A stretch of 64,000 nucleotides of DNA from an uncultured Lachnospiraceae bacterium (GTDB lineage Bacteria; Bacillota; Clostridia; Lachnospirales; Lachnospiraceae). Positions 16,441 to 24,005 of this stretch are shown in pieces. Numbering within the stretch: the first letter of the stretch is position 1; each line of letters begins with the position of its first letter. The stretch is from the NCBI GenBank assembly GCA_900317825.1, contig ONIH01000005.1, positions 1 through 64,000 of the forward strand, written 5' to 3'. The notes under the pieces are model-generated. The model saw only the letters and a list, made by a program, of their open reading frames with translations. It was not told the DNA's origin and made no database searches. The translations under genes and the position numbers were made by a program.

Positions 16441-16469
16441 TAGCCAACCGTCTACCATCTCAGTAGCTC
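16441..16469. repeat. Leader repeat, inverted copy of 16221-16247
   Basis: Read on the minus strand this piece of the peptide mRNA leader matches the small RNA at 16221-16247: both have GAGCTAC near the 5' end and an exact 13-nt match, AGACGGTTGGCTA. The two transcripts therefore begin alike, as if one arose by inverted duplication of the other. Confidence 0.75.
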
Positions 16470-16477
16470 TCTTATTT

Positions 16478-16506
16478 ATAATACCATGGTTTTAACTATC
16501 TGACAA
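16478..16506 (-). promoter_or_regulatory. Promoter of the peptide mRNA
   Basis: TTGTCA-17-TATTAT on the minus strand, with a predicted start at about 16471 (G of GAGAGCTAC). It lies between the stop of the glycosyltransferase gene and the peptide leader. Confidence 0.7.
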
Positions 16507-16544
16507 TCGAACATTTTAAAATACATAAAAAATACATTGATATT

Positions 16545-17591
16545 TCATTCCTCCGGCAGCTGCCAGCTGTCGGCTTTATTTTCGTACTCTTCTGCGAGGT
16601 CACGGTAGGTGTCGCTCTGCTCGCCGTCGGTCTGCTCTGAGAGCTTGGCGTAGCTTCGGCCGAGGCCACGCAGGGCTGCATCTCCACCGGCGTGGACATC
16701 CATCAAAGGCTGCTGCTGGGCGGCGTTTAAGTACCAGAGAGATGCGTCCTGGTACTCGCCCTGTTCGTAGAAAAACTCACCTAGCTCGAAGCAGACCTCG
16801 GAACACGGCTCAGAGACAGCTAAGAGTCTGGAAGTATATAGAAGCATTCCCGGAGCATTTTTATTAAGGCGGGCATCCTTTGCGAGGACTGAGAGCAGCA
16901 TCTGTAGAAGATCCGGGTCGAGTTCCCCAGAAGACAGCACTTCCCTGAATATGTCAGAACCTCTTCTTATCTCCTCTATCGTACCATTTTTATAGAGCTC
17001 ACGGGCATACATGGCGTAGAGCTTACGGCTTAGTGTCCCGTCCCTGTGATACGCCTTTTCAAAAATGCCGAAGTCCCTTGCCGTATGCAGCTTCTCAGGC
17101 GCATGGGTGACCACTATATCAGAGTCAAATACCAGCGGGTCTGTCGCCACAGTCTCATGCACCGGGTCTACCCATCTGAATGTCCGGAGTCTCTTGTAGA
17201 GCTTCGGGCGGTACTCTGACCTGGAGTTCAACACGTCTGATATCCCCGGCTCATAGTAGTGCATCTGCACTATCTCTATCGCCGGATCAAGGACAGAGAG
17301 CAGATTTTTAAAAGAGGTCTGGTTCTCCTCGTCCAGATACTCATCGGCGTCTGCCGAATAGATATAGTCGCATGTACACTTGCTGAATGCATAGTTTCTC
17401 GCTGCCGAAAAATCATCGATCCACTTGAATTCATATACATGGTCAGTGTACCTGGCGGCTATACTTTTCGTAGAATCGGTCGATCCGGTATCCACTATCA
17501 CCACTTCATCACAGAGATCAGCGATCGAAGAGAGACACCTGTCGAGGACTTTTTCTTCGTTTTTAACTATCATGCAGAGCGAGACTGTCAT
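16545..17591 (-). CDS. Family 2 glycosyltransferase with C-terminal TPR-like region
   Basis: 348-residue GT-A fold enzyme of the SunS/TPR-domain glycosyltransferase group. It starts SLCMIVKNEEKVLDRCLSSI and has the nucleotide-sugar Asp of VDTGSTDST (34-42) and the metal-binding D81-A-D83. The region after about 200 is helical with repeat-like segments (FELGEFFYEQGEYQDASLWYL) typical of TPRs. No membrane segment, so a cytosolic enzyme. It follows uppP by 10 nt in the same direction and the two probably share a message; a link to undecaprenyl-carried glycans is possible but unproved. The acceptor is unknown. Confidence 0.88.
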   Translation of the reverse strand: MTVSLCMIVKNEEKVLDRCLSSIADLCDEVVIVDTGSTDSTKSIAARYTDHVYEFKWIDDFSAARNYAFSKCTCDYIYSADADEYLDEENQTSFKNLLSVLDPAIEIVQMHYYEPGISDVLNSRSEYRPKLYKRLRTFRWVDPVHETVATDPLVFDSDIVVTHAPEKLHTARDFGIFEKAYHRDGTLSRKLYAMYARELYKNGTIEEIRRGSDIFREVLSSGELDPDLLQMLLSVLAKDARLNKNAPGMLLYTSRLLAVSEPCSEVCFELGEFFYEQGEYQDASLWYLNAAQQQPLMDVHAGGDAALRGLGRSYAKLSEQTDGEQSDTYRDLAEEYENKADSWQLPEE

Positions 17592-17601
17592 AAGACCCTC
17601 C

Positions 17602-18456
17602 TTAGTGCAGAAGCGCGATAACGGCGATCCCCAGGATGATGCGGTAGTAGCCGAATACCTTGAAATCGTGCTTTCTGATATAATTCATAAAGAATCGGAT
17701 CACGATGATCGAGACCACGAAAGCTACAATGCACCCTACAGCGAGAATCCCGCCTTCCATCGCTGTCATTTTAAGCCCATCGTGTACGTACTTTACGACC
17801 TTCAGGAGAGAGGCCCCGAGCATTACAGGAACTGCTAAGAAAAATGTAAACTCCGCTGCCGCTTCCCTGCTCACACCGACTATCAGGGCACCGATTATCG
17901 TAGCACCCGACCTTGATGTTCCCGGAAAAATAGCCGCTATCGTCTGCGCTACCCCTATCCACCAGACCATCGTAAAGCTCATCCCGGCGATAGAACCGGC
18001 CTTCGGGGCATTTTTGCCAGCGGTAAGCTCCACTATGATAAAAACCACGCCCACTATGATAAGTGCGAGCGCCACGGGAATCGGATGGTAAAAAAGCCTG
18101 TCTATCTCATCGTCAAATAAAAGCCCCACTATCGCCGCTGGAATGCAGCAGATGATTATCTTAAGCCACATGTCCAAAGCGCCTTTTTTCCATGCCGGAC
18201 GTGTCTTAGTCGCCACGACTCCCGGCACTTTCACTTTTTTCATATAGAAAGGCCAGAGCTGGTTCCAGAATATGATAACGACAGCCATGATCGCCCCGAG
18301 CTGGATCACGACTTCGAACATATCGTAGAAACTCTGCGAGACGTCGAGCTTCACCCAGTGATTTAAAAGTATCATGTGGCCGGTCGACGAGACCGGGAGC
18401 CATTCGGTAATGCCCTCTACAAGCCCGAAAAGCGCAGCTTTCAGCAGTTCTATCAT
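17602..18456 (-). CDS. uppP: Undecaprenyl-diphosphate phosphatase (BacA type)
   Basis: 284-residue integral membrane enzyme that converts undecaprenyl diphosphate to the monophosphate, recycling the lipid carrier for peptidoglycan and other surface polymers. Both catalytic motifs are intact: EGITEWLPVSSTGH (14-27) and PGTSRSGATIIGAL (near 184). About eight hydrophobic helices. Its start shares the last base of the upstream VWA gene stop (gene ends touch at 18456), indicating coupling. The C-terminus is short and basic (KHDFKVFGYYRI). Confidence 0.96.
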   Translation of the reverse strand: MIELLKAALFGLVEGITEWLPVSSTGHMILLNHWVKLDVSQSFYDMFEVVIQLGAIMAVVIIFWNQLWPFYMKKVKVPGVVATKTRPAWKKGALDMWLKIIICCIPAAIVGLLFDDEIDRLFYHPIPVALALIIVGVVFIIVELTAGKNAPKAGSIAGMSFTMVWWIGVAQTIAAIFPGTSRSGATIIGALIVGVSREAAAEFTFFLAVPVMLGASLLKVVKYVHDGLKMTAMEGGILAVGCIVAFVVSIIVIRFFMNYIRKHDFKVFGYYRIILGIAVIALLH

Positions 18457-19646
18457 CAGTGTCTCCTTCTTTTCTGTCTGATTTTTTTATCTATCTCTTC
18501 TATCTCGTGCGGGTCTAAGCCATTTTCTTTAAAAAATGCTTCGCGCGCCTTCTTCCTGTGGATCATAAGCAAAATGACCACAACTGCAGCAGCGACAATG
18601 ATCACCGCTATTATAGCAATGAAAATGACAGCCTGCTTTTTCTCGATATTTTTGTCAGTTATGATCTCCTGAACAGAAGCCTCTCCATCACTTGAAGCGT
18701 CTGAAGTGACAGTCTCTGTCTTTTTCCCTTCACCTGGATTTTCTCCGGCAGCGACTTCCCAGGTCTTTGCCTTTACAGTCCAGTCAAGTGGTTCAAATCC
18801 TTTAACTGATAGCTTCAGATCAGAATCCTTATCTACCGAGAGTTCACTGTCTCCGGCAAGACTTATACAGTAGACCTTTCCCAGGTAGCCGACCAGAGAC
18901 TTTACAGTCTTTGCGGCATTCGAAGCGTCGTACCGGTAGACCTGGCCGCCTGATACCTTTATAAATGCCTTCAGGTGCTTTGTCTGGTCTGCGGTCACTT
19001 TTCCGACCTGCATCGCATAGACCGCTACCCCGCTCTGCTTCAGAGTGTCTGTCAGCTCCTGCTCTGTCATTCCGGCATCTGTGTCATCTACACCATCTGA
19101 AAAAACTACAGCCACAGTTCTCAGGTCACCGGCTTTCTTTGTGACCTTTATAAGCGAATCCATAGCTGTGTAGAAGGCGGTGTTCTGGTCATCAGCCTTA
19201 AGCCCCTTTAGCGCCTTGAGAGTCTTTTCAGGAGCCTTAGAACCGTCGGATATAACGTTTACCTTGTCTCCAAAGGTGATCACGGCAAGCCTGTCCTTTG
19301 AAGTCATATCGTCCACCAGTGAGCCTATAGACTTTACCGCGGCATCGAGTGAAGACTGCGGGATCGAGCCCGACACATCAAGAAGAAACGCGTAGAAAAT
19401 CCCTTCCGAGAGCCTTCCCTGGCTTTCTATACTTTTTACATCAAAAGTATGGGAGCCCAGCTGCGCCTTCACATCAGCAGGCTTCACACCGCTCAGGTCC
19501 GCGTCATCTGCATGCACGTAGACATCCATGTCCGGCGGAGCGAGCTTTACCTGCTCTATAGAAAGTGCCTCTGCGGCACTGGCATTTACTGTAAAAAATG
19601 AGGCGGCCATAAGAAGCGCCGCCATTAAAGTAACTAATTTTTTCAT
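18456..19646 (-). CDS. Secreted VWA-domain protein with C-terminal membrane anchor
   Basis: 396 residues. A signal peptide (MKKLVTLMAALLMAASFFTVNASA) is followed by an extracellular von Willebrand A domain with MIDAS residues D90-V-S92-G-S94 and FSDGVDD near 197. Next come a linker, a Ser/Gly-rich stretch (near 320-335), a single membrane helix (AVIFIAIIAVIIVAAAVVVILL) and a basic cytoplasmic tail (IRQKRRRH). The frame extends 35 codons further upstream, but the ATG at 19646 starts the signal peptide and overlaps the preceding stop (ATGA). Likely a metal-dependent adhesion or assembly module working with its neighbour; the ligand is unknown. Confidence 0.85.
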   Translation of the reverse strand: MKKLVTLMAALLMAASFFTVNASAAEALSIEQVKLAPPDMDVYVHADDADLSGVKPADVKAQLGSHTFDVKSIESQGRLSEGIFYAFLLDVSGSIPQSSLDAAVKSIGSLVDDMTSKDRLAVITFGDKVNVISDGSKAPEKTLKALKGLKADDQNTAFYTAMDSLIKVTKKAGDLRTVAVVFSDGVDDTDAGMTEQELTDTLKQSGVAVYAMQVGKVTADQTKHLKAFIKVSGGQVYRYDASNAAKTVKSLVGYLGKVYCISLAGDSELSVDKDSDLKLSVKGFEPLDWTVKAKTWEVAAGENPGEGKKTETVTSDASSDGEASVQEIITDKNIEKKQAVIFIAIIAVIIVAAAVVVILLMIHRKKAREAFFKENGLDPHEIEEIDKKIRQKRRRH

Positions 19647-20155
19647 ATAAATGAATTTATAAGTACATCTGCGCACTTTTCCGTCAGGTTCGTGGCTACA
19701 TTCCACCATTCCGACTGACTGATCACATCCTGCGCATTCATTCTGACACATCCCTGTGCAAAAAATGCCACAACGATCACCAGCACCACGATCCAGAAGA
19801 TCATGGACGCGTGCGAAGTCCTGTCGCCGTCGTAGCCTATCGAGGTGTCAGCCGTGAAATTCCCGAGGCCTCCACGCTCTATAAGCACAGTGTTTCGTCC
19901 CATATCGTGGTTAAACTGTCTGTGCAGCTTCCCCCTGGTGCCGCCGGAAACTGACCTGTCATAGTCGCGTTTCGGTGCACTGTCATGTGCCTTTACGAAC
20001 TGCTGTATCGAAAAAACAAGAGCAAGTCCAGCAAGCACAAAACCGATGATATTTCCGGTATTTATGATCCCGTAAAATACCAGCGGAGGCAGATACAGCA
20101 CTAAGAACAGTGCTGTAAGAATAAGTCCGATTATACCGCCCACTCGATTTTTCAT
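19643..20155 (-). CDS. Uncharacterised membrane protein, coupled to the VWA gene
   Basis: 170 residues, not recognised. Two N-terminal membrane helices (GGIIGLILTALFLVLYLPPL; NIIGFVLAGLALVFSIQQF), a hydrophilic basic middle with a Gly-rich portion (65-110), a third helix (MIFWIVVLVIVVAFFAQGCV) and a short outer tail. The stop overlaps the VWA start by 4 nt and the VWA ATG has no ribosome site of its own, so the two proteins are made together and may interact at the membrane. It lies just downstream of glyQS. Confidence 0.7.
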   Translation of the reverse strand: MKNRVGGIIGLILTALFLVLYLPPLVFYGIINTGNIIGFVLAGLALVFSIQQFVKAHDSAPKRDYDRSVSGGTRGKLHRQFNHDMGRNTVLIERGGLGNFTADTSIGYDGDRTSHASMIFWIVVLVIVVAFFAQGCVRMNAQDVISQSEWWNVATNLTEKCADVLINSFI

Positions 20156-20176
20156 ATAAGAAGCTCTCCTGTCTTT

Positions 20177-21574
20177 TTAGAATGTGAACTTATCCTCAAA
20201 GTAATCCTTCAGCTCATCGATGGCTACACGCTCCTGCTCCATTGAATCACGGTCACGGACTGTAACGCAGTGATCCTCTTCGGAATCGAAGTCATAAGTA
20301 ACGCAGAACGGAGTTCCGATCTCATCCTGACGACGATATCTCTTTCCGATATTGCCTCTGTCATCATACTCACAGTTATATCTCTTTGAAAGCTCTGCAT
20401 ATACCTTCTGAGCCGGCTCAGCAAGCTTCTTTGAAAGAGGAAGGACGCCGATCTTTACAGGAGCGATAGCCGGATGGAAATGAAGCACTGTACGTACATC
20501 AGGCTTATCCTCTGTACCGATATTCTCCTCGTCATAAGCTTCGCAGAGGAAAGCGAGAACTACACGGTCTGCGCCAAGTGAAGGCTCGATGACGTATGGC
20601 AGATACTTCTCATTCTTTGTATCGTCGAAGTATGTGAGATCCTGTCCTGAAACCTCCTGATGACGGCCAAGGTCATAGTCAGTTCTGTCAGCTATTCCCC
20701 AGAGCTCACCCCAGCCCCACGGGAAGGTGTACTCGATATCTGTAGTACCCTTTGAGTAAAATGCAAGCTCAGCCGGATCGTGGTCACGAAGTCTTAAATG
20801 CTCATCATTTATTCCAAGTGAAAGGAGCCAGTTGTGGCAGAACTTCCTCCAGTAATTAAACCAGTCGAGGTCAGTACCAGGCTCGCAGAAGAACTCAAGC
20901 TCCATCTGCTCGAACTCTCTTGTACGGAAAGTAAAGTTACCAGGAGTGATCTCATTTCTGAAGGACTTTCCGATCTGACCGATACCGAACGGGATCTTCT
21001 TACGGGAAGTACGGGCTACGTTCTTGAAGTTTACGAAGATACCCTGGGCTGTCTCCGGGCGAAGATAAACAGTATTCTTAGCATCCTCTGTAACACCCTG
21101 GAAAGTCTTGAACATCAGGTTGAACTGTCTGATCTCGGTGAAGTTATGCTTGCCGCATGAAGGACACGGAACGTTATGCTCCTCGATCCAGTTCTCCATC
21201 TGCTCGTTTGTCCATCCGTCAACTGAGCTCTCAAGCTCTATTCCGTTATCATGTGCGAAATTCTCGATCAGCTGATCTGCTCTGAATCTCTCGTGACATT
21301 CCTTACAGTCCATAAGTGGGTCCGAGAATCCACCAAGATGTCCAGATGCTACCCAGGTCTGCGGGTTCATAAGAATAGCGCAGTCAACGCCTACGTTATA
21401 CGGGCTCTCCTGAATGAACTTCTGCCACCAGGCGCGCTTTACGTTATTCTTGAGCTCTACGCCTAAGTTACCGTAATCCCAGGTATTCGCAAGGCCTCCG
21501 TATATCTCTGATCCCGGATATACAAATCCGCGGTTCTTTGCCAGCTGTACTATTGTGTCCAGACTCTTTACCAT
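20177..21574 (-). CDS. glyQS: Glycyl-tRNA synthetase, single-chain dimeric type
   Basis: 465-residue class II synthetase that charges tRNA-Gly. Marks: the N-terminal [17 protein letters not shown] opening, zinc-type CPSCGKHNF near 137, motif 2 region [25 protein letters not shown] (203-227), [15 protein letters not shown] near 285 and the C-terminal anticodon-binding domain ([14 protein letters not shown] onward). The length matches the bacterial/archaeal-eukaryotic alpha2 form found in many Firmicutes. It follows the 237-residue membrane protein gene by 14 nt; no T-box leader is present in that gap. Ribosome site AGAGGA. Confidence 0.97.
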   Translation of the reverse strand: MVKSLDTIVQLAKNRGFVYPGSEIYGGLANTWDYGNLGVELKNNVKRAWWQKFIQESPYNVGVDCAILMNPQTWVASGHLGGFSDPLMDCKECHERFRADQLIENFAHDNGIELESSVDGWTNEQMENWIEEHNVPCPSCGKHNFTEIRQFNLMFKTFQGVTEDAKNTVYLRPETAQGIFVNFKNVARTSRKKIPFGIGQIGKSFRNEITPGNFTFRTREFEQMELEFFCEPGTDLDWFNYWRKFCHNWLLSLGINDEHLRLRDHDPAELAFYSKGTTDIEYTFPWGWGELWGIADRTDYDLGRHQEVSGQDLTYFDDTKNEKYLPYVIEPSLGADRVVLAFLCEAYDEENIGTEDKPDVRTVLHFHPAIAPVKIGVLPLSKKLAEPAQKVYAELSKRYNCEYDDRGNIGKRYRRQDEIGTPFCVTYDFDSEEDHCVTVRDRDSMEQERVAIDELKDYFEDKFTF

Positions 21575-21588
21575 GATAAAAATCCTCT

Positions 21589-22302
21589 CTATCTATAAAA
21601 AATATATGTAAGCGGTGCTGTACCGCTGTCTGACTGCTTTGCTATCGTCACCGTGTCACTGCCCGGATCATACTGTACGTTACCGGCAAGCGAAACTCCA
21701 CTGACCGTCTCCGGTATCTTTACCTTTATGCCCCATTCCTTTATGATAAAGACCCGCTGCTCCTTAAATGCATCGGCGCTCGCGTCGTTAAAGGTCAGAG
21801 TATCGGTAGATTTCTGATAGGTGGTAGTCTTAAATCCGGAATCGAAGTCGTATCCGGTCTTTTGGGCCTCAGAGACTGTTCCGTCAAAAGCCTCGTACCC
21901 GGTGAAATCCGAGTAGGTCGACAGATCCTTGTAGCGGGTCCTGACGTAGTAATGGTCGCCGTCTCTCGCGTATCTCTCGAGCTTTACTGACTCGGCGCCA
22001 TTCGTGTTATTGTAAGACATGATCTGGCTCTTTACGAACTGCTTCAGTCCCTTAGCGTTCTTCATGTCGCCGTTTTCTTCGAAGACTACAGTCCCGTCGC
22101 TCTCGAGTGTCAGCATATCTTTGTTGCTGCGCTTTTCAAACGAGCCTGACAGCACTGCTACAAGCACGACTACGACTACTATGGCTACAGCTGCTACTGC
22201 GACGAGTGCCCGCCTGCGCTGCCTGCGTTTTTTCTGAAGTATCTTTTTTCTGCGCCGGTAGAGTCTGAGCTGCTCCGGCGTCGGACTTTCTCTTTTATCC
22301 AT
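21589..22302 (-). CDS. Uncharacterised single-pass membrane protein
   Basis: 237 residues, not assigned to a family. A very basic N-terminus ([18 protein letters not shown]) is followed by one membrane helix ([20 protein letters not shown]) and an extracytoplasmic domain of about 180 residues rich in Tyr, Thr and Asp, with beta-strand-like patterns ([32 protein letters not shown]). The positive-inside rule places the C-terminal domain outside. No Shine-Dalgarno sequence precedes the ATG, and a TATAAT box lies only 9 nt upstream, so the mRNA is probably almost leaderless. It leads directly into glyQS. Confidence 0.7.
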   Translation of the reverse strand: MDKRESPTPEQLRLYRRRKKILQKKRRQRRRALVAVAAVAIVVVVVLVAVLSGSFEKRSNKDMLTLESDGTVVFEENGDMKNAKGLKQFVKSQIMSYNNTNGAESVKLERYARDGDHYYVRTRYKDLSTYSDFTGYEAFDGTVSEAQKTGYDFDSGFKTTTYQKSTDTLTFNDASADAFKEQRVFIIKEWGIKVKIPETVSGVSLAGNVQYDPGSDTVTIAKQSDSGTAPLTYIFYR

Positions 22303-22311
22303 ACTTTGACA

Positions 22312-22339
22312 ATTATACGCCTTTTGCCCTTTTTTTCAA
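22312..22339 (-). promoter_or_regulatory. Promoter of the 237-residue gene and glyQS
   Basis: TTGAAA-16-TATAAT in the 45-bp gap after recO. The predicted start falls 1-3 nt before the ATG. A CGCCTT/AAGGCG inverted repeat covers the -35 and the spacer. Confidence 0.65.
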
Positions 22340-22347
22340 GGCGACTT

Positions 22348-23100
22348 TCATATAAATCGCTCGGTCCTGAAGGAGTGATCGAAGAAGCGGGCACGGAGGC
22401 GTCTTACTATATAAGAAAAATCCTCGAGGGCGCTGTCCTTGAGCTCGAACGAAAAAATATGTCCGACCGGGGCAGACAGTACGAACTGCAGGGCGTATAG
22501 CACATAGGGAGAGACCGTCATTGCCGTTCCATTTATCTCTGAGCGGCAAGCACCGTCGTAAAACAGACAGTCCGACGGCGAGAAGAGGTTCTTATCGTTT
22601 ACGTCCAGGTGCTTTCCGCAGTGATGACATGAAAACGCATCAGGATAGACACCGTTTATAAGCATCGTGCGCAGTTCAAAGATAAGCCTGATCTGCTCCC
22701 TGCTTATGCGATGAGCTATAAGTGCCTTCAGAGCCACGTACAGGAGGTTAAGCCTGTCGCTCTCGTCCACAGCTTCCGTTCCGAAATACCCGCTGACCTC
22801 AAGAAAATACATACCCATGTAGGTATCATCCAAGTCCTTTAAGATGTCGTCGAACCTCGCCTGCTGCTTCGCACCGCGAAGAGTCAGGGAATTAGTCCCG
22901 GCGTAGAACTCGAAATCTCCGAAAAAAAATGGGTTCGTCGCCGCGAGTAGCGGACTTTTGGGCTTTGCGCCGCCTCGGACAAAGGCCGAGGCTTTCCCGA
23001 GCTCCTTTGTCAGGACTACGATACGCCTGTCATTTTCTCCGACAGGCATTGAGGAAAGCACGAAGCCCTTCGCCTTTAAGAAATTTTTTTCATCGGACAC
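22348..23100 (-). CDS. recO: DNA repair protein RecO
   Basis: 250-residue recombination mediator that helps RecA load on SSB-coated single-strand DNA (RecFOR pathway). The N-terminal OB-fold reads KGFVLSSMPVGENDRRIVVLTKELGK. A zinc-binding segment follows near 160-185 (CHHCGK ... SPSDCLFYDGAC), as in Firmicute RecO. The start is GTG at 23100, overlapping the era stop (TAGTG). The era-recO order is widely conserved. Length normal. Confidence 0.95.
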   Translation of the reverse strand: MSDEKNFLKAKGFVLSSMPVGENDRRIVVLTKELGKASAFVRGGAKPKSPLLAATNPFFFGDFEFYAGTNSLTLRGAKQQARFDDILKDLDDTYMGMYFLEVSGYFGTEAVDESDRLNLLYVALKALIAHRISREQIRLIFELRTMLINGVYPDAFSCHHCGKHLDVNDKNLFSPSDCLFYDGACRSEINGTAMTVSPYVLYALQFVLSAPVGHIFSFELKDSALEDFSYIVRRLRARFFDHSFRTERFI

Positions 23101-24005
23101 TACTCTTCATCCTCGTTCTTAAATCCGTAGTTCGCTAGAAGAACCTCGGAATCACGCCAGTTCTCCTTGACTTTTACGAAGAGCTTCAGGTTCACCTTGC
23201 AGCCTAAGAGCCGCTCGATCTCAAAGCGGGCGTTCGTGCCTATTTTTTTGAGCATGGAGCCGCGCTTTCCGATGATGATGCCCTTGTGGGATTCCCTCTC
23301 ACAGATGATCGTCGCGTCGATGTCGCAGATAGGCTTGTCCTTCCTGTCGTGCATCTGGTCGACCATGACGGCAATCCCGTGCGGAACCTCATCTGATAAG
23401 GCGTGGAGGGCTTTTTCACGGATCATCTCAGCGACTATGGCCCTCTCCGGCTGGTCGGTGATAGTGTCAGGATCGAAGAAGTAAGGTCCCTCCGGCAGGT
23501 ATTTAAAAATAGTAGAAACTAAGTCTTCTATTCCGCTGTTGCGAAGCGCCGAAACCGGAACTATCTCCGCGAAGTCAAGCAGATCCTTGTACGCGTTTAT
23601 CGTGGTAAGGATATTCTCGTGCGGGATAGTGTCGGTCTTATTTATCACGAGGATGACCTTCGTGTTCTGGTTCTTAAGCCTCTCGGCTATGTAGGCGTCT
23701 CCGCCTCCGACGAACTCATCAGGCTCTATCAGCCAGAGGATCAGGTCGACTCCTTTCATCGCGGCAGTCGTGACTTTCTGCATGTAGACACCGAGCTTGT
23801 TCTTTGCCTTGTGAATACCCGGTGTGTCGAGAAAGACTATCTGTCCCCGCTCGTCTGTAAGCACTGTCTCTATTCTGTTTCTTGTGGTCTGCGGCTTGTT
23901 TGACGTGATCGCTATCTTCTGCCCGATGATCCGGTTCATAAGCGTTGATTTGCCGACGTTCGGACGTCCGATAAGTGTCACGAAACCGCTTTTTGTATTA
24001 GCCAA
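23100..24005 (-). CDS. era: GTPase Era
   Basis: 301-residue ribosome assembly GTPase binding the 3' end of 16S rRNA. G1 GRPNVGKST, G2 TTRN, G3 DTPGI, G4 NKTD and G5 SALR are present, then the KH domain with GKRGSMLKKIGTNARFEIERL near 255. Two TTG codons could start it. The second (24005) has CGGAG 7 nt upstream and overlaps the preceding stop (TTGGCTAA), so I chose it over 24026, which has none. Last of a chain mscS-M16C-era-recO with overlapping ends. Confidence 0.96.
   Translation of the reverse strand: MANTKSGFVTLIGRPNVGKSTLMNRIIGQKIAITSNKPQTTRNRIETVLTDERGQIVFLDTPGIHKAKNKLGVYMQKVTTAAMKGVDLILWLIEPDEFVGGGDAYIAERLKNQNTKVILVINKTDTIPHENILTTINAYKDLLDFAEIVPVSALRNSGIEDLVSTIFKYLPEGPYFFDPDTITDQPERAIVAEMIREKALHALSDEVPHGIAVMVDQMHDRKDKPICDIDATIICERESHKGIIIGKRGSMLKKIGTNARFEIERLLGCKVNLKLFVKVKENWRDSEVLLANYGFKNEDEE

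Noticed and set aside
19647..19751. 35-codon extension of the VWA protein
   Set aside because: It would bury a clear signal peptide inside the protein and overlap the preceding gene out of frame.
21575..21588. T-box leader before glyQS
   Set aside because: Only 14 nt separate it from the upstream gene, and the promoter before that gene leaves no leader.
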